Shown: positions 10,001 through 20,223, counted from the stretch's first letter. The stretch: DNA of 64,000 bases from Isoperla grammatica (GCA_945910005.1 OX246748.1:13517733-13581732), one strand, 5' to 3'. Notes: a model not told the origin generated them from the sequence alone. Numbers and translations: made by a program.

Positions 10001-10125
10001 TAGACACATGCTTTCGTCACAGGCGATGTTCTCGTAGCCAATCAGCGATCGTTATTTGCGCGCGCTAGTCTCGGGCGGTTCGCTGGTTGGCTACGAGTGC
10101 CTCGCCTGTGACTGAAGCATTTAGG
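10001..10125. mobile_element. Hairpin MITE
   Basis: An almost perfect inverted repeat. The left arm runs ATGCTTTCGTCACAGGCGA and on through CTCGTAGCCAATCAGCGA. The right arm is its reverse complement (TCGCTGGTTGGCTACGAG, then TCGCCTGTGACTGAAGCAT). The spacer is short, so nearly the whole segment folds back. There is no coding capacity. The TSD could not be settled because the left flank is also the LINE-B target site. Confidence 0.7.
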
Positions 10126-10138
10126 TTGGGAAGTCTTG

Positions 10139-10595
10139 GATTGATTGATATTTGGGCTTAACGTCTCATATTTTTGCAACGAGGCTAATCGAGACAATAG
10201 TGGGTGATGATGATATTTGGGCTTAACGTCTCATATTTTTGCAACGAGGCTAATCGAGACAATGAGTGGGTGATAATGAAAATGAGAAAGATGATAATGA
10301 AGAATAAGCCACATCCGAATCAGATCCATTGTACGTCGCGTGAGTCGTCATACGGGAGTCCAGCAAGGGAGGGCAGGGCCAAGTGGGAGGTATATGAAGA
10401 TGAAATAGGGGGCTGTTTGGAGGAAAGGGGCAAATAGGAGGGCGGGGTGGAAAGGGGAAGGGGGAGGAAAGGGGATTGGGGTGTGGACTACATTTCGTCT
10501 GACTTCTCCTCCTCGACCAGTCCGGCTAGGGTGGCCCTACCAGAAGCATACGCTTCCGCCGGCATAGCTCTCGGGATCAACAAAGCACGCAGTTA
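10139..10595 (-). repeat. Family A / family C mosaic
   Basis: It begins as family A (10,139-10,200 and again 10,213-10,275). It switches at GATGAGAAAGATGATAATG into the family C body (CCACATCCGAATCAGATCC, TCGTCATACGGGAGTCCAGC) and returns to family A at TATATGAAGATGAAATAGGG. It ends after the three-way-junction module near 10,560. Confidence 0.75.
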
Positions 10596-11212
10596 GTTAT
10601 TTGGGCTTAACGTCTCATATTTTTGCAACGAGGCTAATCGAGACAATGAGTGGGTGATATATGAAGATGAAATAGGGGGCTGTTTGGAGGAAGGGGGCCA
10701 ATAGGAGGGCGGGGTGGAAAGGGCAAGTAGGAGGGAGCGTGAGGAAAGGGGAAAGGGGAGGAAAGGGGATTGGGGTGTGGACTGCACTTCGTCTGGCTTC
10801 TCCTCCTCGACCAGTCCGGCAAGGGTGACCCTACCAGAAGCATACGCTTCCGCCGGCATAGCTCTCGGGATCATTAAAGCACAGAAACCTGCCCACCGCG
10901 ATAAGGTAGCAGTCCCTGGACAGGAACAAAGCACGCAAACCTGCCCACTACGATAAGGTAGCAGTCCATGGGCAGGTGGGAAGTACTGGTGTACTTGACA
11001 CATGATCAATTGATGTCGGGGGTTGTTTGGAGGAAAGTAACAGTAGGATTTAAAGGAAAAGGGAAAGACGTGGACTGCCATTCGTCTGGCTTCTCTATCT
11101 CGACCTAACTGGCTAGGGTGGCCCTACCAGAAGCATACGATTCCGCCGACATATCATCAAAGCGCACAAACCTGCCCACCACGATAAGGTAGCAGTCCCT
11201 GGGCAGGTTCCT
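10595..11212 (-). repeat. Complete family A copy, duplicated terminus, and a further copy
   Basis: 10,598-10,925 spans tail to terminal hairpin. 10,926-10,977 repeats only the terminal segment (AACAAAGCACGC to TGGGCAGG). 11,017-11,208 is a third copy lacking the tail but with a diverged three-way-junction module and an intact terminal hairpin. Confidence 0.85.
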
Positions 11213-11620
11213 GGGTGCCGACTAAGGGCGAGTTCCGTTATAGGTTATATACGTCATTGCGAAACACTTGGTTGTAAAATCACGAAACAGTCCGGAGATA
11301 ATTCCACAGCGTTCTCGATCCGGCGACGAACGTGCGTGCGAGCGTGCGTAGCCTACTGTGTTCATGCGTGAGTCCGCGTTATTATTGTGAATTCAAACTG
11401 ATACGAGATAACGAACTATTGTGTTTTGTCCTGAAGGAGAAGTTTGGACAAGCAATTTCGTTGTTGTTTCATTATTGTGTAACTACCAGCGCGACAAGGT
11501 TTATGACGTAGACGATTAAGTCACCCCCTCTTGAGATCAGTTCAATAACCCTGGGCCATTTCTGCACTGCACTGCATAGAACATTTGTTTAATCGTTTTT
11601 TGTTTATTTATTTTTAATGA
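11213..11620. other. No gene recognised
   Basis: CpG-containing single-copy-looking sequence with no supported frame. A diverged family D motif (TTAATGACGTGCTCGA) lies at 11,615-11,630. Confidence 0.4.
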
Positions 11621-11624
11621 CGTG

Positions 11625-12152
11625 CTCGATTGATTGATAGTTGGGCTTAACGTCTCATATTTTGATTGATTGATATTTGGGCTTAACGTCTCATATTTTT
11701 GCAACGAGGCTAATCGAGACAATGATCGGGTGAATTATGAAGATGATGGGGGTTGTTAAGTGGTAAAGGGCCAGTGGGTGGACGGGGAGGAAAGGGGAAA
11801 AGGGAGGGAAAGGAGTGGGGTGTGGACTGCATTTCGTCTGGGAAAAGGGAGGGGGGAAGATGTGGACTGCATTTCGTCTGACTTCTGTAGTTGATAGATA
11901 TTTGGGCTTAACGTCTTATATTTATGCAACTTGGCTAATCAAGACAATAAGTGGGTGAAAATGACGATGAAATTAGGGGCTCTTTGGAGGAGAGGGGCAA
12001 GTAAGATAGCGCGTGAGGAAAGGGGAAAAGGGAGGAAAGGGGATTGGGGTGTGGACTGCTTTTCGTCTGACTTCTCCTCCTCGACCAGTCCGGCTAGGGT
12101 GGCCCTACCAGAAGCATACGCTTCCGCCGACATAGCTCTTGGGCTGTTGGCC
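11625..12152 (-). repeat. Family A cluster
   Basis: Tails start near 11,640, 11,676 and 11,900. The last copy runs through the three-way-junction module at 12,089-12,130 and stops before the terminal hairpin. The open frames here on both strands are repeat-derived. Confidence 0.8.
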
Positions 12153-12246
12153 AATGGCGTCCGGTGTACTTTCATGACGAAGATAATTAAGCGTAATAGC
12201 GTAATGTATTGAAATATTTTTACAGTTTTTTTTTCCTTTGTTACAG

Positions 12247-12285
12247 GTAAGAAGGACACATTCGAACTGAATGACAGTGCGCAAG
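12247..12285 (+). CDS. Candidate 39-bp micro-exon, phase 1-1
   Basis: A poly-T tract and CTTTGTTACAG immediately precede this segment, and GGTAGGTTAG follows, so both splice sites fit consensus. In phase 1 it encodes KKDTFELNDSAQ with a Gly codon completed at each junction if the neighbouring exons use G. Length is a multiple of three and entry and exit phases match. The two other candidates on the same strand (25,473 and 25,988) share this phase and the Gly junctions. Too short for homology recognition; the exon call rests on splice signals. Confidence 0.4.
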
Positions 12286-12309
12286 GTAGGTTAGACTCTC
12301 GTTGTACCG

Positions 12310-12560
12310 ATTTATTGATTGATTGATTTGATTGATAGATAGATAGATATTTGGGCTTAACGTCTCATATTTTTGTAACTTGGCTAATCGAGACGATTGA
12401 TTGATTTATATTTGGGCTTTACGTCTCATATTTTTGCAACGAGGCTAATCGAGACAATGAGTGGGTGATATATGAAGATGATTGATTGATATTTGGGCTC
12501 AACGTCTCATATTTTTGCAACGAGGCTAATCGAGACAATGAGTGGATGATTTATGTAGAT
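12310..12560 (-). repeat. Family A tail fragments
   Basis: Three successive short copies start near 12,347, 12,408 and 12,491, each beginning with TTTGGGCTTAACGTC or a close variant. They are separated by GATTGATT or GATAGATA tails, so they are tail-to-head insertions. Confidence 0.8.
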
Positions 12561-13205
12561 GAAGTATAAAATTAAGCATTTATAGTTGTAAAAAAGTAAA
12601 TAAAAAGCTAATAAACCAATGATAATGTGATTTAAATTTGTATAATCACAGATAAATAAGTGTTGTATGATATAATATCCAAAGTCACATTACTACGGCA
12701 CCTTGATGCGGCTCGCATGAGAGGCAGAGCTACTCCGGACCCTAGCGAGAAGGACGCGACCTATATTAGTCCCGCGTCACGTGACGTAACGCGCCCGGCA
12801 TGCATTGCGGTGCACCTATCTCGAACGGTTTATATTCCTCGGACGGCCGCCTAATTAGTTCTTGTTGAACCACTTGGTTGTTTGTTTGAAAGAACTCGCT
12901 GTCCACATTTCGCTCCGAGCGAGCGTAGGTCGCTATCTCGGACACGCTCTTAATTAATACCGCCATGCGATGCCCACACACACACACAAGGCCGCGCGCC
13001 GACTCAGCTATCTCGTGCCCTAGTTCGCCGTCTTGAGGGTCGGGGGCGGGGGGTGATCCATCATCACGGCGACGATAACCACCTTATTGTCCTGCGACCC
13101 TGATCGATGTGGTCGGCCAATAGACGCCGCTCGGCTCCTTAATTGGGCTCACAATGGGCTTGTTTAACTTCTTAAATCATTTGAGCCCATGCAATCAGTA
13201 TTGCT
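12561..13205. other. No gene recognised
   Basis: Single-copy-looking, moderately CpG-rich from 12,700 with only short unsupported frames. A short CACACACACACA run lies near 12,976. Confidence 0.4.
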
Positions 13206-13225
13206 TGATTCATTTTGTTTTGGAA

Positions 13226-13440
13226 TTTAAATTAATTGGGTTTTAGGGCGCTTCAACCAGTTAGGTCATTTTGCGCCACCAAGATGGTGTTTTGGAAAGC
13301 TAAGTAATTAAGTAACTATGAAAGAAGTAATTAATGTTTTAATTTTATATGAATGTCATTTAAATAATTTTATATTTAATATTGGTTCTAATGTATTTTT
13401 TTTAAATGTTGGAAAAACTGTGTGCGGACAAGAAATTATA
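13226..13440 (-). mobile_element. LINE-B 3' UTR copy
   Basis: It contains ATTGGGTTTTAGGGCGCTTC, GCGCCACCAAGATGGTG, the AT-rich middle and TGTGCGGACAAGAAATTAT, ending before the ORF2 stop region. Minus orientation, 5'-truncated. Confidence 0.8.
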
Positions 13441-13459
13441 ACGTGCAGGTCATATGAGT

Positions 13460-13825
13460 CGGCTAACTTAACCACCTTTTAGTTGCACTAAAGTCAGAAG
13501 TAAACGTTTTCCTCGAAGCAACTATACTGACCCGAGCGGATCGTTCGTCCGCAGGTGAACGTACTATGTATATATACACACGGCATTTATCTCAATAAAC
13601 AGAACTCTTAGCGGCGTCCTATAGCTTCCTCTTAGCGGTCGCAACCCCTTCAAATGCTCCGTCCCTGGGGAGCGGCCGACGCCGATATCACTCCCTCTCG
13701 CTTCGATTAGCGTCGTCGCGGCCTCGAGCGCCTCAGCCGCGGGCGAAACTTCGTCGGTAACGTTGATACGGCGAGGTGCGGTAGGAAGAGATATGTGCGA
13801 ATGGTAACTAACGTAGGGGAATCGT
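13460..13825 (-). other. CpG-rich segment with long open frame or LTR-like signals, unresolved
   Basis: On the minus strand a frame without ATG stays open for about 120 codons (for example INVTDEVSPAAEALEAATTL). On the plus strand there is a TATATATACACA string near 13,568 and AATAAA about 25 bp later, an arrangement seen in LTRs. Base composition differs from the AT-rich surroundings. I cannot decide between a coding exon and an LTR fragment. Confidence 0.3.
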
Positions 13826-13849
13826 CAAAGAAATGCACTATACTAGATA

Positions 13850-14035
13850 GATATTTGGACTTAACGTCTCATATTTTTGCAACTTGGCTAATCGAGACGA
13901 TGAGTGGGTGAATTGATTGATATTTGGGCTTAACGTCTCATATTTTAGCAACGAGGCTAATCGAGACAATGCGTGGGTGATATATGAAGATGAACTGGGG
14001 GGGTGTTTGGAGGAAAGGGTCAAGTAGGAGTGGCA
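13850..14035 (-). repeat. Two family A tails
   Basis: Copies start at 13,852 and 13,920; the second ends in the G-rich tract. 14,036-14,340 is single-copy-looking with nothing recognised. Confidence 0.8.
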
Positions 14036-14346
14036 TTGAATATTCGCAAAGGGGTGTTAAAGAAACGTATATGTAAAGCGTCGCAAATTCGCAATGGAAA
14101 ATAAAGCTTGTAATATTGGCGATCGTGAAAATTTGATTTTTTTTTACGAATGGATTGAAAATGCTACACTTCAGTGAAGACAGCTTTGTTAAGATTTTTT
14201 GCAACTAATGGGAAGTTTTGGATTACTTGTTGTTCGAATATTGTGAGATATCGCGTTGGCGGTGGAGGCCCAACAAGAGATTCAAATGTTGTAAATGGAA
14301 GTTTTTCGTTTGGTTAGTAACGGATTGGTTAGTCTTCGGGAGCTAT

Positions 14347-14347
14347 G

Positions 14348-14397
<50 letters not shown>

Positions 14398-14575
14398 ATT
14401 TGGGCTAAACGTCTCATATTTTTGCAACGAGGCTAATCGAGACGATGATTGATTATTTGGGCTTAACGTCTCATATTTTTGCAACGAGGCTAATCGAGAC
14501 AATGAGTGGGTGATATATGAAGATGAAATAGAGGGCTGTTTGGAGGAAAGGGGGAGTAGGGGAAAATTCGCCATC
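14347..14575 (-). repeat. (GATT)n expansion with family A tails
   Basis: An uninterrupted GATT run of about 12 units (14,349-14,396) leads into a family A tail, then a second tail at 14,455. This is the longest GATT tract in the window and fits slippage of the element's own tail repeat. Confidence 0.8.
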
Positions 14576-14599
14576 GTTAGCGAAGAACATTTTGTAATT

Positions 14600-14700
14600 T
14601 GAGATAAATAAATCACAGGACTTCACATGGTGGAGGCGCCGGGTACACGAAGCAGATTACAACGCCAATTAAGATCTGTAAGTAAACTCACTGTACTAGA
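14600..14700 (+). other. Possible LTR-retrotransposon leader or first exon
   Basis: CACATGGTGGAGGCGCCGGG at 14,624-14,643 resembles the primer-binding region after an LTR. The same bases form an ATG (14,627) followed by 17 open codons and a consensus donor (TCT then GTAAGTAAA). Both readings are possible and nothing downstream decides. Confidence 0.25.
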
Positions 14701-14884
14701 CGATATTCTACCTGAACGGTGTCCTAGGCCGGTAGCCACCCCAGTACTTCACAATATGACGTCAGGGAAGTAGATTGGTAGAAAAGGAAGAAGAATTAGC
14801 TTAAAAGGAGTAAATTGAAGGAATATGGAACGTGAATAACCGAATTTAGACTCCGCATACGATCGGCAGAGTCAATTGATTATT

Positions 14885-15117
14885 TGGGCTTAACGTCACA
14901 TATTTTTGCAACGAGGCTAATCGAGACAATGAGTGGGTGATATATGAAGATGAAATAGGGGGCTGTTTGGAGGAAAGGGGCCAATAGGAGGGCGGGGTGG
15001 AAAGGGGAAAGGGGATTGGGGTGTGGACTGCACTTCGTCTGACCTCTCCTCCGCGACCAGTCCGGCTAGGGTGGCCCTACCAGAAGCATACGCTTCCGCC
15101 GGCATAGCTCTCGGGAT
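14885..15117 (-). repeat. Family A copy
   Basis: It runs from the tail (TTGATTATTTGGGCTTAACG) through the three-way-junction module at 15,060-15,100 to CATAGCTCTCGGGAT, lacking the terminal hairpin. Confidence 0.85.
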
Positions 15118-15184
15118 AAATTTTGATTAATTTATTGACCAGTTCCAAAATGAACTGGGACCCAGATGGGTTTTAATTTCGGTA

Positions 15185-15315
15185 TCATAAATCTTCAATG
15201 ACAACAATGCACAACAATTATCACAAAAAATCATGGTTAGGCATCACTGAACCTTGTCATAACCTAATCAAACTAGTTTTTAATTGTTGTGCAATGTAGT
15301 CATTGAAATTTAGAG
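15185..15315. mobile_element. Small inverted-repeat element
   Basis: The left arm near 15,190-15,220 (TTCAATGACAACAATGCACA, then ACAATTA) is repeated inverted near 15,282-15,312 (TAATTGTTGTGCAATGTAGT, then CATTGAA). The whole would fold into a hairpin of about 125 bp. Boundaries and TSD are uncertain; it could be a MITE. Confidence 0.45.
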
Positions 15316-15840
15316 GATCGTGATTAACTCAGCCTAAAGGTCCTGTATGATTGTGAAACTGTTTAATTGGTACGTTGGGGAAGAAGATTGGAGGGAGTGG
15401 GGAAATTATGAGAAACATTTACAGGAAAAGGGAAGACCTGGAACTGATTTCATTGTCACGCCGAGACAAGACTCCGATCAAAACACACAAGCATCGACGT
15501 TGCAAGTCTGCTCGATCCTACAGGAGGGAGATAAATGGACCTGGAGATAGCTCGCAGATAAAAGTGCTGCAAGACTTCGTTTAATTGCGAGAGTTGTCTT
15601 CAGCAATCTCGTCCAAGTCATTGTTTGCCCCGGAGCCGCGTGTGTTCGACACACTCAGCAACATCGAATAATGGAACTAATCGGATATCGATCAGTGTCC
15701 ACGTGACGGCTCGCTGACTGTGCGAGTACACAAGCACTCAAGCACAGACTCAAGCATTCAAGCAGGCAAGCGCACAAGCACACTAGCACACAAGCGACAA
15801 GCGCACAGGCAGGCAAGAAGCATTTAGTACCTTAAATTAA
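15316..15840. other. No gene recognised; CAAGCA-rich imperfect repeat
   Basis: Two overlapping frames of about 68 codons at 15,347-15,584 lack recognisable domains. 15,725-15,825 is an imperfect repeat of ACAAGCAC / CAAGCATT / GCAGGCAAG. Confidence 0.4.
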
Positions 15841-15841
15841 G

Positions 15842-16300
15842 ATTGATTGATATTTGGGCTTAAGATAGATAGATATTTGGGCTTAACGTCTCATATTTTT
15901 GCAACGAGGCTAATCGAGAATCTTATTAGTATTATTGATTATTTGTTGTCTAACGACTCACTTTACAACTGTGATTAAGGAAAGGGGCAAGTAGGAGGGC
16001 AGGGAATAAAGGGAAAAAGGTGGACGTGGCGTGCCTTTCGTCTGGCTTCTCCACCTCGATCTGCGCGGCTAGGGGGCCCTACCAGAAGCATATGCGTGAG
16101 GTAGCAGTCCATGGGCCAAGTTGGCTAATCAAGACGATAAGTTGGTTATTTGATTTGATTTGATTATTTGGGCTTAACGTCTCATATTTTTGCAACGAGG
16201 CTAATCGAGACAATGAGTGGGTGATATATGAAGATGAAATTGGGGGCTCTTTGGAGGAAAGGGGCAAGTAGGAGGGCGCGTGAGGAAAGGGGAAGGGTGT
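15842..16300 (-). repeat. Family A copies, one inside another
   Basis: At 15,848-15,885 a family A start (TTTGGGCTTAA) is broken exactly at TTAA by the GATAGATA tail of a second copy. Another copy spans 16,155-16,300. A diverged hairpin region near 16,050-16,100 is a relic. Confidence 0.75.
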
Positions 16301-16620
16301 ATAGGCAGCGCCACTCCGGGCTTGAGACTGCGCGCAGTGCGGCGAGGCGCGCCACGCTTATGTGTGGGGGGGGGGGGGGGGCTACGGTCCCCCAGAGGAA
16401 AGTTCCGGTGGCCGCGAGGCAAAAGGTCAGCTTCACCGTTATTCCGAGCTGACGCGAAGATCGTTTGCACACAAGAGGAACGCCTGGCCCAATATTTACC
16501 CCCGCCCCCCCACAACCCCGCGCTCTATGGCCTTGACCCAGCTGGCCACCGTCACCTCCGGTCACGCACCATTTGTTGTTGTTGTTTCAATGATTCACCA
16601 ATCAATTTTGAAGAAGTAAT
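16300..16620 (+). other. GC-rich segment with uncertain transposase-like frame
   Basis: It contains a G run (about 16,363-16,380). One plus frame reads ADAKIVCTQEERLAQYLPPP, then NPALYGLDPAGH. This vaguely recalls the E..L..Y...YGL pattern in pogo/Tigger-like N-termini, but there is no catalytic core and the match may be chance. Confidence 0.2.
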
Positions 16621-16719
16621 GTAACTAGATTAATTGCATAGTAACTTGTATGTGTAATGACATGTCTCTCGCAACTATATATTAACGGCCTGACTTGTTT
16701 CCCGCAGAAATGTTGTGTT

Positions 16720-16950
16720 AACGATGGGACCTAAGAAGATGAATTGATATTTGGGCTTAACGTCTCATATTTTTGCAACGAGGCTAATCGAGACAATGAG
16801 TAAGGCCCAGCGGCCAGGCCTGCCATCAAAACATGACTACAACAGAGTTTAACGCTGCGTTAGCTAAGTATAATCCACCAAACAAACAAAATTTGGTTGT
16901 GTTTGTGAAAGCACAAAAGAACCAGGCAAAGGCCAAGGGTGCTGTTGGAT
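16720..16950 (+). pseudogene. Short ORF interrupted by a family A tail, unknown protein
   Basis: After an acceptor-like CTTGTTTCCCGCAG, an ATG at about 16,720 reads MGPKK and is cut by a family A fragment (16,741-16,798). Immediately after it the sequence is again coding-like: 16,833-16,950 encodes MTTTEFNAALAKYNPPNKQN and about 19 more residues, Lys/Ala/Gln-rich, before another family A tail takes over. Removing the insert leaves a change of frame. Possibly a retroelement ORF1 start; family not recognised. Confidence 0.35.
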
Positions 16951-16954
16951 TTGA

Positions 16955-17590
16955 TTATTTGGGCTTAACGTCTTATATTTTTGCAATTAGGCTAATGAAG
17001 ACGATGAGTGGGTGATAATGAAGATGAAATTGGGAGCTCTTTGGAGTAAATATGAAATCTTGACACGATTATAGTTGGCAATTTTATCAAATAAATTATA
17101 TATATTATGCTCATCTATTGATAATAATAATTATAGGATAGAAGGGTATTTGGGCTTTACGTCTTATATTTTTGCAACTTGGGTAATGGAGACGATTAGT
17201 TGGGGAAATATGAAGATGAAATTGCGGGGTGTTTTGGAGGAAAAGGGTCAGTAGAAGGGCGGGGAGAAAAAGGGAAAGTGAAGATTGATTATTTGGGCTT
17301 AACGTCTTATATTTTTGCAACTTGGATAATCAAGACGATGAGTTGGTGATAATGAAGATGACGTTGGGGGCTCTTTGCAGGAAAGGGGCAAGTAGAAAAT
17401 GGGGGGCGTGGATTGCATTTCGTCTGGCTTGTCCTCCTCGATTGATTGATATTTGTGCTTAACGTCTCATATTTTAGTAACTTGGTTAATCGAGACAATG
17501 AGTGGGTGAAGGAAAAGAGAAATGAGAGGACGTGGACTGCCTTTCGTCTGGCTTCTTCACCTTGACATGTCCTGCTGTAGCGGCTCTACT
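16955..17590 (-). repeat. Composite repeat block, duplicated at 21.28-22.17 kb
   Basis: The order family A tail, TATGAAATCTTGACAC, TTATGCTCAT, GATAATAATAATTATAGGAT, GAAGGGTATTTGGGC, then diverged family A ending TGGACTGCCTTTCGTCTGGC, recurs at 21,283-22,175. In the second block two extra family A copies are present (about 21,536-21,645 and 21,828-22,108), so this copy shows the uninserted state at those places. Confidence 0.7.
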
Positions 17591-17599
17591 AATCACCTT

Positions 17600-18230
17600 G
17601 GGGCAAATTCTACCCCGTGCCTAAATAATGATGATGTGTAAATATGAAAATGCAGCAGTTTCCATCACTATTACTGCCACTACATTCAACTCATTTGCTT
17701 GTGTGTCACTCACGAGATGAATGTAGTACATCGGGCAACTTACTTGTGTGCAGTGTAGTTGACGCAGCCCGGCCTAGAGTGCGCTGGTATCACCCCCGCC
17801 TTGTCTGCCTGGAACAAGCGACAGAACAAATGGTTGTAGTCGGCGTAATGTCTTTTCGTGTATCTAATTTCAAATATGTACAGCGTTTGACGGGACACGT
17901 ATCAAGATCCCATTTAGAAGCGAAACGCCGCGCCACGTTTATTTATGACGGTAATTTTCTTGTCAGAGAGACGCATGTTTGCATGTTTGCCCCGTTCACT
18001 GGTCTTGAAATGGTTCAGTTAGAATGAGGGCTCGAACCGTTAAGATTAAGGTTATCATTACTCTCAATCGTAGTTGTATCGCTTCCATATTATGTTAGTT
18101 TCTATTTATGTTTAACGACGTACTTGACCGCAAGGTCATTTTATGACGTTGCCACCTTTTGTGCAACGTTGAACCATTCAGGATCTTATCTGACCTTGGC
18201 CATACTTGGAGGAATTATTATTATACATGG
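17600..18230. other. No gene recognised
   Basis: A 127-aa plus-strand frame (17,644-18,027) shows no domain I recognise. Family D motifs lie at 18,110-18,180 and 18,231-18,275. Confidence 0.35.
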
Positions 18231-18327
18231 TGTTTAACGACGTACTCGACAAGTAGAACGTAAATTCGAGGAAAAGGGGATTTTACGTAGATTGATTGAT
18301 TGATTGATATTATTGTTACTTATTGGT

Positions 18328-18669
18328 TGATTGATTGATATTTGGGCTTAACGTCTTATATTTTTGCAACTTAGCTAATCAAGACGATGAGTGAGTGAAA
18401 TATGAAAATGAAATAGAGGGCAGTTTGGAGGAAAGATTGATTAATATTTGGGCTTAACGTCTTATATTTTTGCAACTTGGCTAATCAAGACGATGAGTGG
18501 GTGAAATATGAAAATGAAATAGGGGGCAGTTTGGAGGAAAGATTGATTGATATTTGGGCTTAACGTCTTATATTTTTGCAACTTGGCTAATCAAGACGAT
18601 GAGTGGGTGAAATATGAAAATGAAATAGGGGGCAGTTTGGAGGAAAGATTGATTGATATTTGGGCTTAA
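18328..18669 (-). repeat. Tandem array of truncated family A units, 106-bp period
   Basis: GATTGATT-headed units start at 18,435, 18,541 and 18,647, exactly 106 bp apart, after a first unit at about 18,330. Each ends at GGCAGTTTGGAGGAAA. The last unit is broken after GGGCTTAA by the TTAA-flanked element at 18,670 and resumes at 19,871. Confidence 0.85.
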
Positions 18670-19029
18670 GGGGGGACAACACTGAAAATCTCATTATTTA
18701 ACAAAAAAAAAATTCAGTCTACAATTTTTTTTTTTTTATTATTATTAAATTGTTTATACTATTAACAATCGATTTAAAACACAAAGGAAATAATATCATT
18801 CATATAGCATACTCATATCTATATTCTTGTGGCTGTATGCGCTGCGTGTTTGCCCTAAAATGCAAACTTTGGAAGCTATTTCTGCAGGAAGCGTTTTTCC
18901 TACACAATTCAGTATGGAGAAATTCATATCTTCTAAACTAGTGACCCAAATCTAATAATTTTTTGTGTGTATGTTCTCCAATGCCATTAAGATGAAATGA
19001 TGCATGGCCAAGTTTCTATCTTTGTAATT

Positions 19030-19260
19030 GATTAATGGGGCTTAACGTCTCATATTTTCGCAACTATGGCCAATCGAGACGATGAGCGGGTGATAATGAA
19101 GATGAGAAAGATGATGATGAAGAATAAAGCCACATCCGAATCAGGTCTATTGTACGTCGCGTGGGTCGTCATACGGGAGTCCAGCAAGGGAGGGGCAGGG
19201 CCATGTGGGAGGAGAAATTTTCAGTGGGACAGTGGGGGGGGGGAGGGGCAGGGTCTCCTT
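19030..19260 (-). repeat. Family C copy nested in the TTAA element
   Basis: GATTAATGGGGCTTAACGTC, CATATTTTCGCAACTATGGCC, GATGAGAAAGATGATGATG, CCACATCCGAATCAGG, then TCGTCATACGGGAGTCCAGC and a GGGGGGGG run. A CCTCTTACGACTAGCAGAGTC motif at 19,268 adjoins it. Confidence 0.8.
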
Positions 19261-19339
19261 TTGTCGCCTCTTACGACTAGCAGAGTCACTCTGGGCCTAT
19301 TCTACCTATTCGGCCGTTCCGTTTTCCCCAGACCATCGG

Positions 19340-19515
19340 GGGCCCCACAAAAGTGACTTTTTTCCCAAACTGTCGCTACAGTTTTCATCGTCGTGCTTTT
19401 GGCTACCCCATCACCACCAATTGACGGCACACAACGTTCAAAATAACTATTTTTATATAGATGGGGTTGGGGGGCTCGAAGGTTTGCCGCAGCCCCCAAC
19501 CCCCCATTTTTTAAA
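19340..19515 (+). CDS. Second copy of the NVQNNYFYIDG coding segment
   Basis: Plus-strand frame with a Phe/Ser-rich lead, then HQLTAHNVQNNYFYIDGVGG, LEGLP and a proline-rich end, paralogous to bases 1-105. The frame then enters A/T runs, with no clear AATAAA as at the window start. The segment lies inside the TTAA element. Unknown family. Confidence 0.35.
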
Positions 19516-19870
19516 ATTTTTTTTTATTTACAATTTTTTTTTTTTTTTTATATAAAAATGTTAAAAGTTAAAAATGTATAACCTCCATAAAAAACACAGG
19601 TTCAAAGTGGTGATGCATCATTTCATTGCTTGTCTACATAACTTCAAATAACACTTTACAAAACTTGAATATCTCAATTGGTTCTCATGTAATCCTTTTC
19701 CCGGTGTGCATTGTTGTAAAAACCACAACAATGTCAATAAAAAAAAATATAAGTATTAAAAAAAAAAAAAAAAACTGCAATAACTTTAGGTTAGTGTTTG
19801 GTGCGTTCAACAAGTTTCAGTTAAATTGTTGCCATAGAACAGAAGTTAGGATTTTCAGTGTTGTCCCCCC

Positions 19871-20040
19871 TTAACGTCATATATTTTTGCAACTTGGCTA
19901 ATCAAGACGATAAGTGGGTGAAATATGAAAATGAATTAGGGGGCAGTTTGAAGGAAAGGGGCAAGTAGGAGGGCGGGGAGAAAAGGTGAAGGGGGAAAAA
20001 TGGGAGTGCGGAGGATGTGGACTGCTTTTCGTCAACGATG
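19871..20040 (-). repeat. Right half of the interrupted family A unit
   Basis: TTAACGTCATATATTTTTGC continues the unit broken at 18,669 and runs into the G-rich tract and TGTGGACTGCTTTTCGTC. 20,041-20,220 and 20,460-20,757 hold nothing recognised. Confidence 0.8.
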
Positions 20041-20223
20041 ATGATATTTGATTCGTAGATTAGATTCAGCCATAACATACGTGGGTCCCAATTCACCAAC
20101 ACCGTTAAGCTCCGATTTAGTAAGCTCGGTTTGATGCCCATGTTTTCAGCAAACATTAAATTTAAAATAAATTTCGGTCGCCGTGATTGTGCGTAGATAA
20201 TCTGCGATTACCGGCTAATCAGA

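Larger units (their letters stand above)
18670..19870. mobile_element. TTAA-flanked TIR transposon (non-autonomous), 1,201 bp
   Basis: Terminal inverted repeats are GGGGGGACAACACTGAAAAT at the left and the exact inverse at the right end, continuing to C/G at position 21. Both ends are bounded by TTAA (18,666-18,669 and 19,871-19,874). Joining the flanks restores an intact family A sequence GGGCTTAACGTC. This is the signature of a piggyBac-type TTAA insertion. Inner arms are also partly inverted (GAAATGATGCAT near 18,995 and its inverse near 19,615). A family C repeat and the NVQNNYFYIDG peptide segment lie inside. No transposase was found. Confidence 0.75.

Noticed and set aside
14349..14396. 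CRISPR-like regular repeats
   Set aside because: It is a simple GATT microsatellite with no spacers, in a eukaryotic context.
16458..16560. Pogo/Tigger-like transposase start
   Set aside because: Only a loose E..LA.YL...YGL resemblance over about 30 residues, no catalytic residues and no TIRs.
17644..18027. 127-aa plus-strand frame
   Set aside because: No domain, no splice or start context, no paralogue in the window; consistent with a chance open frame.
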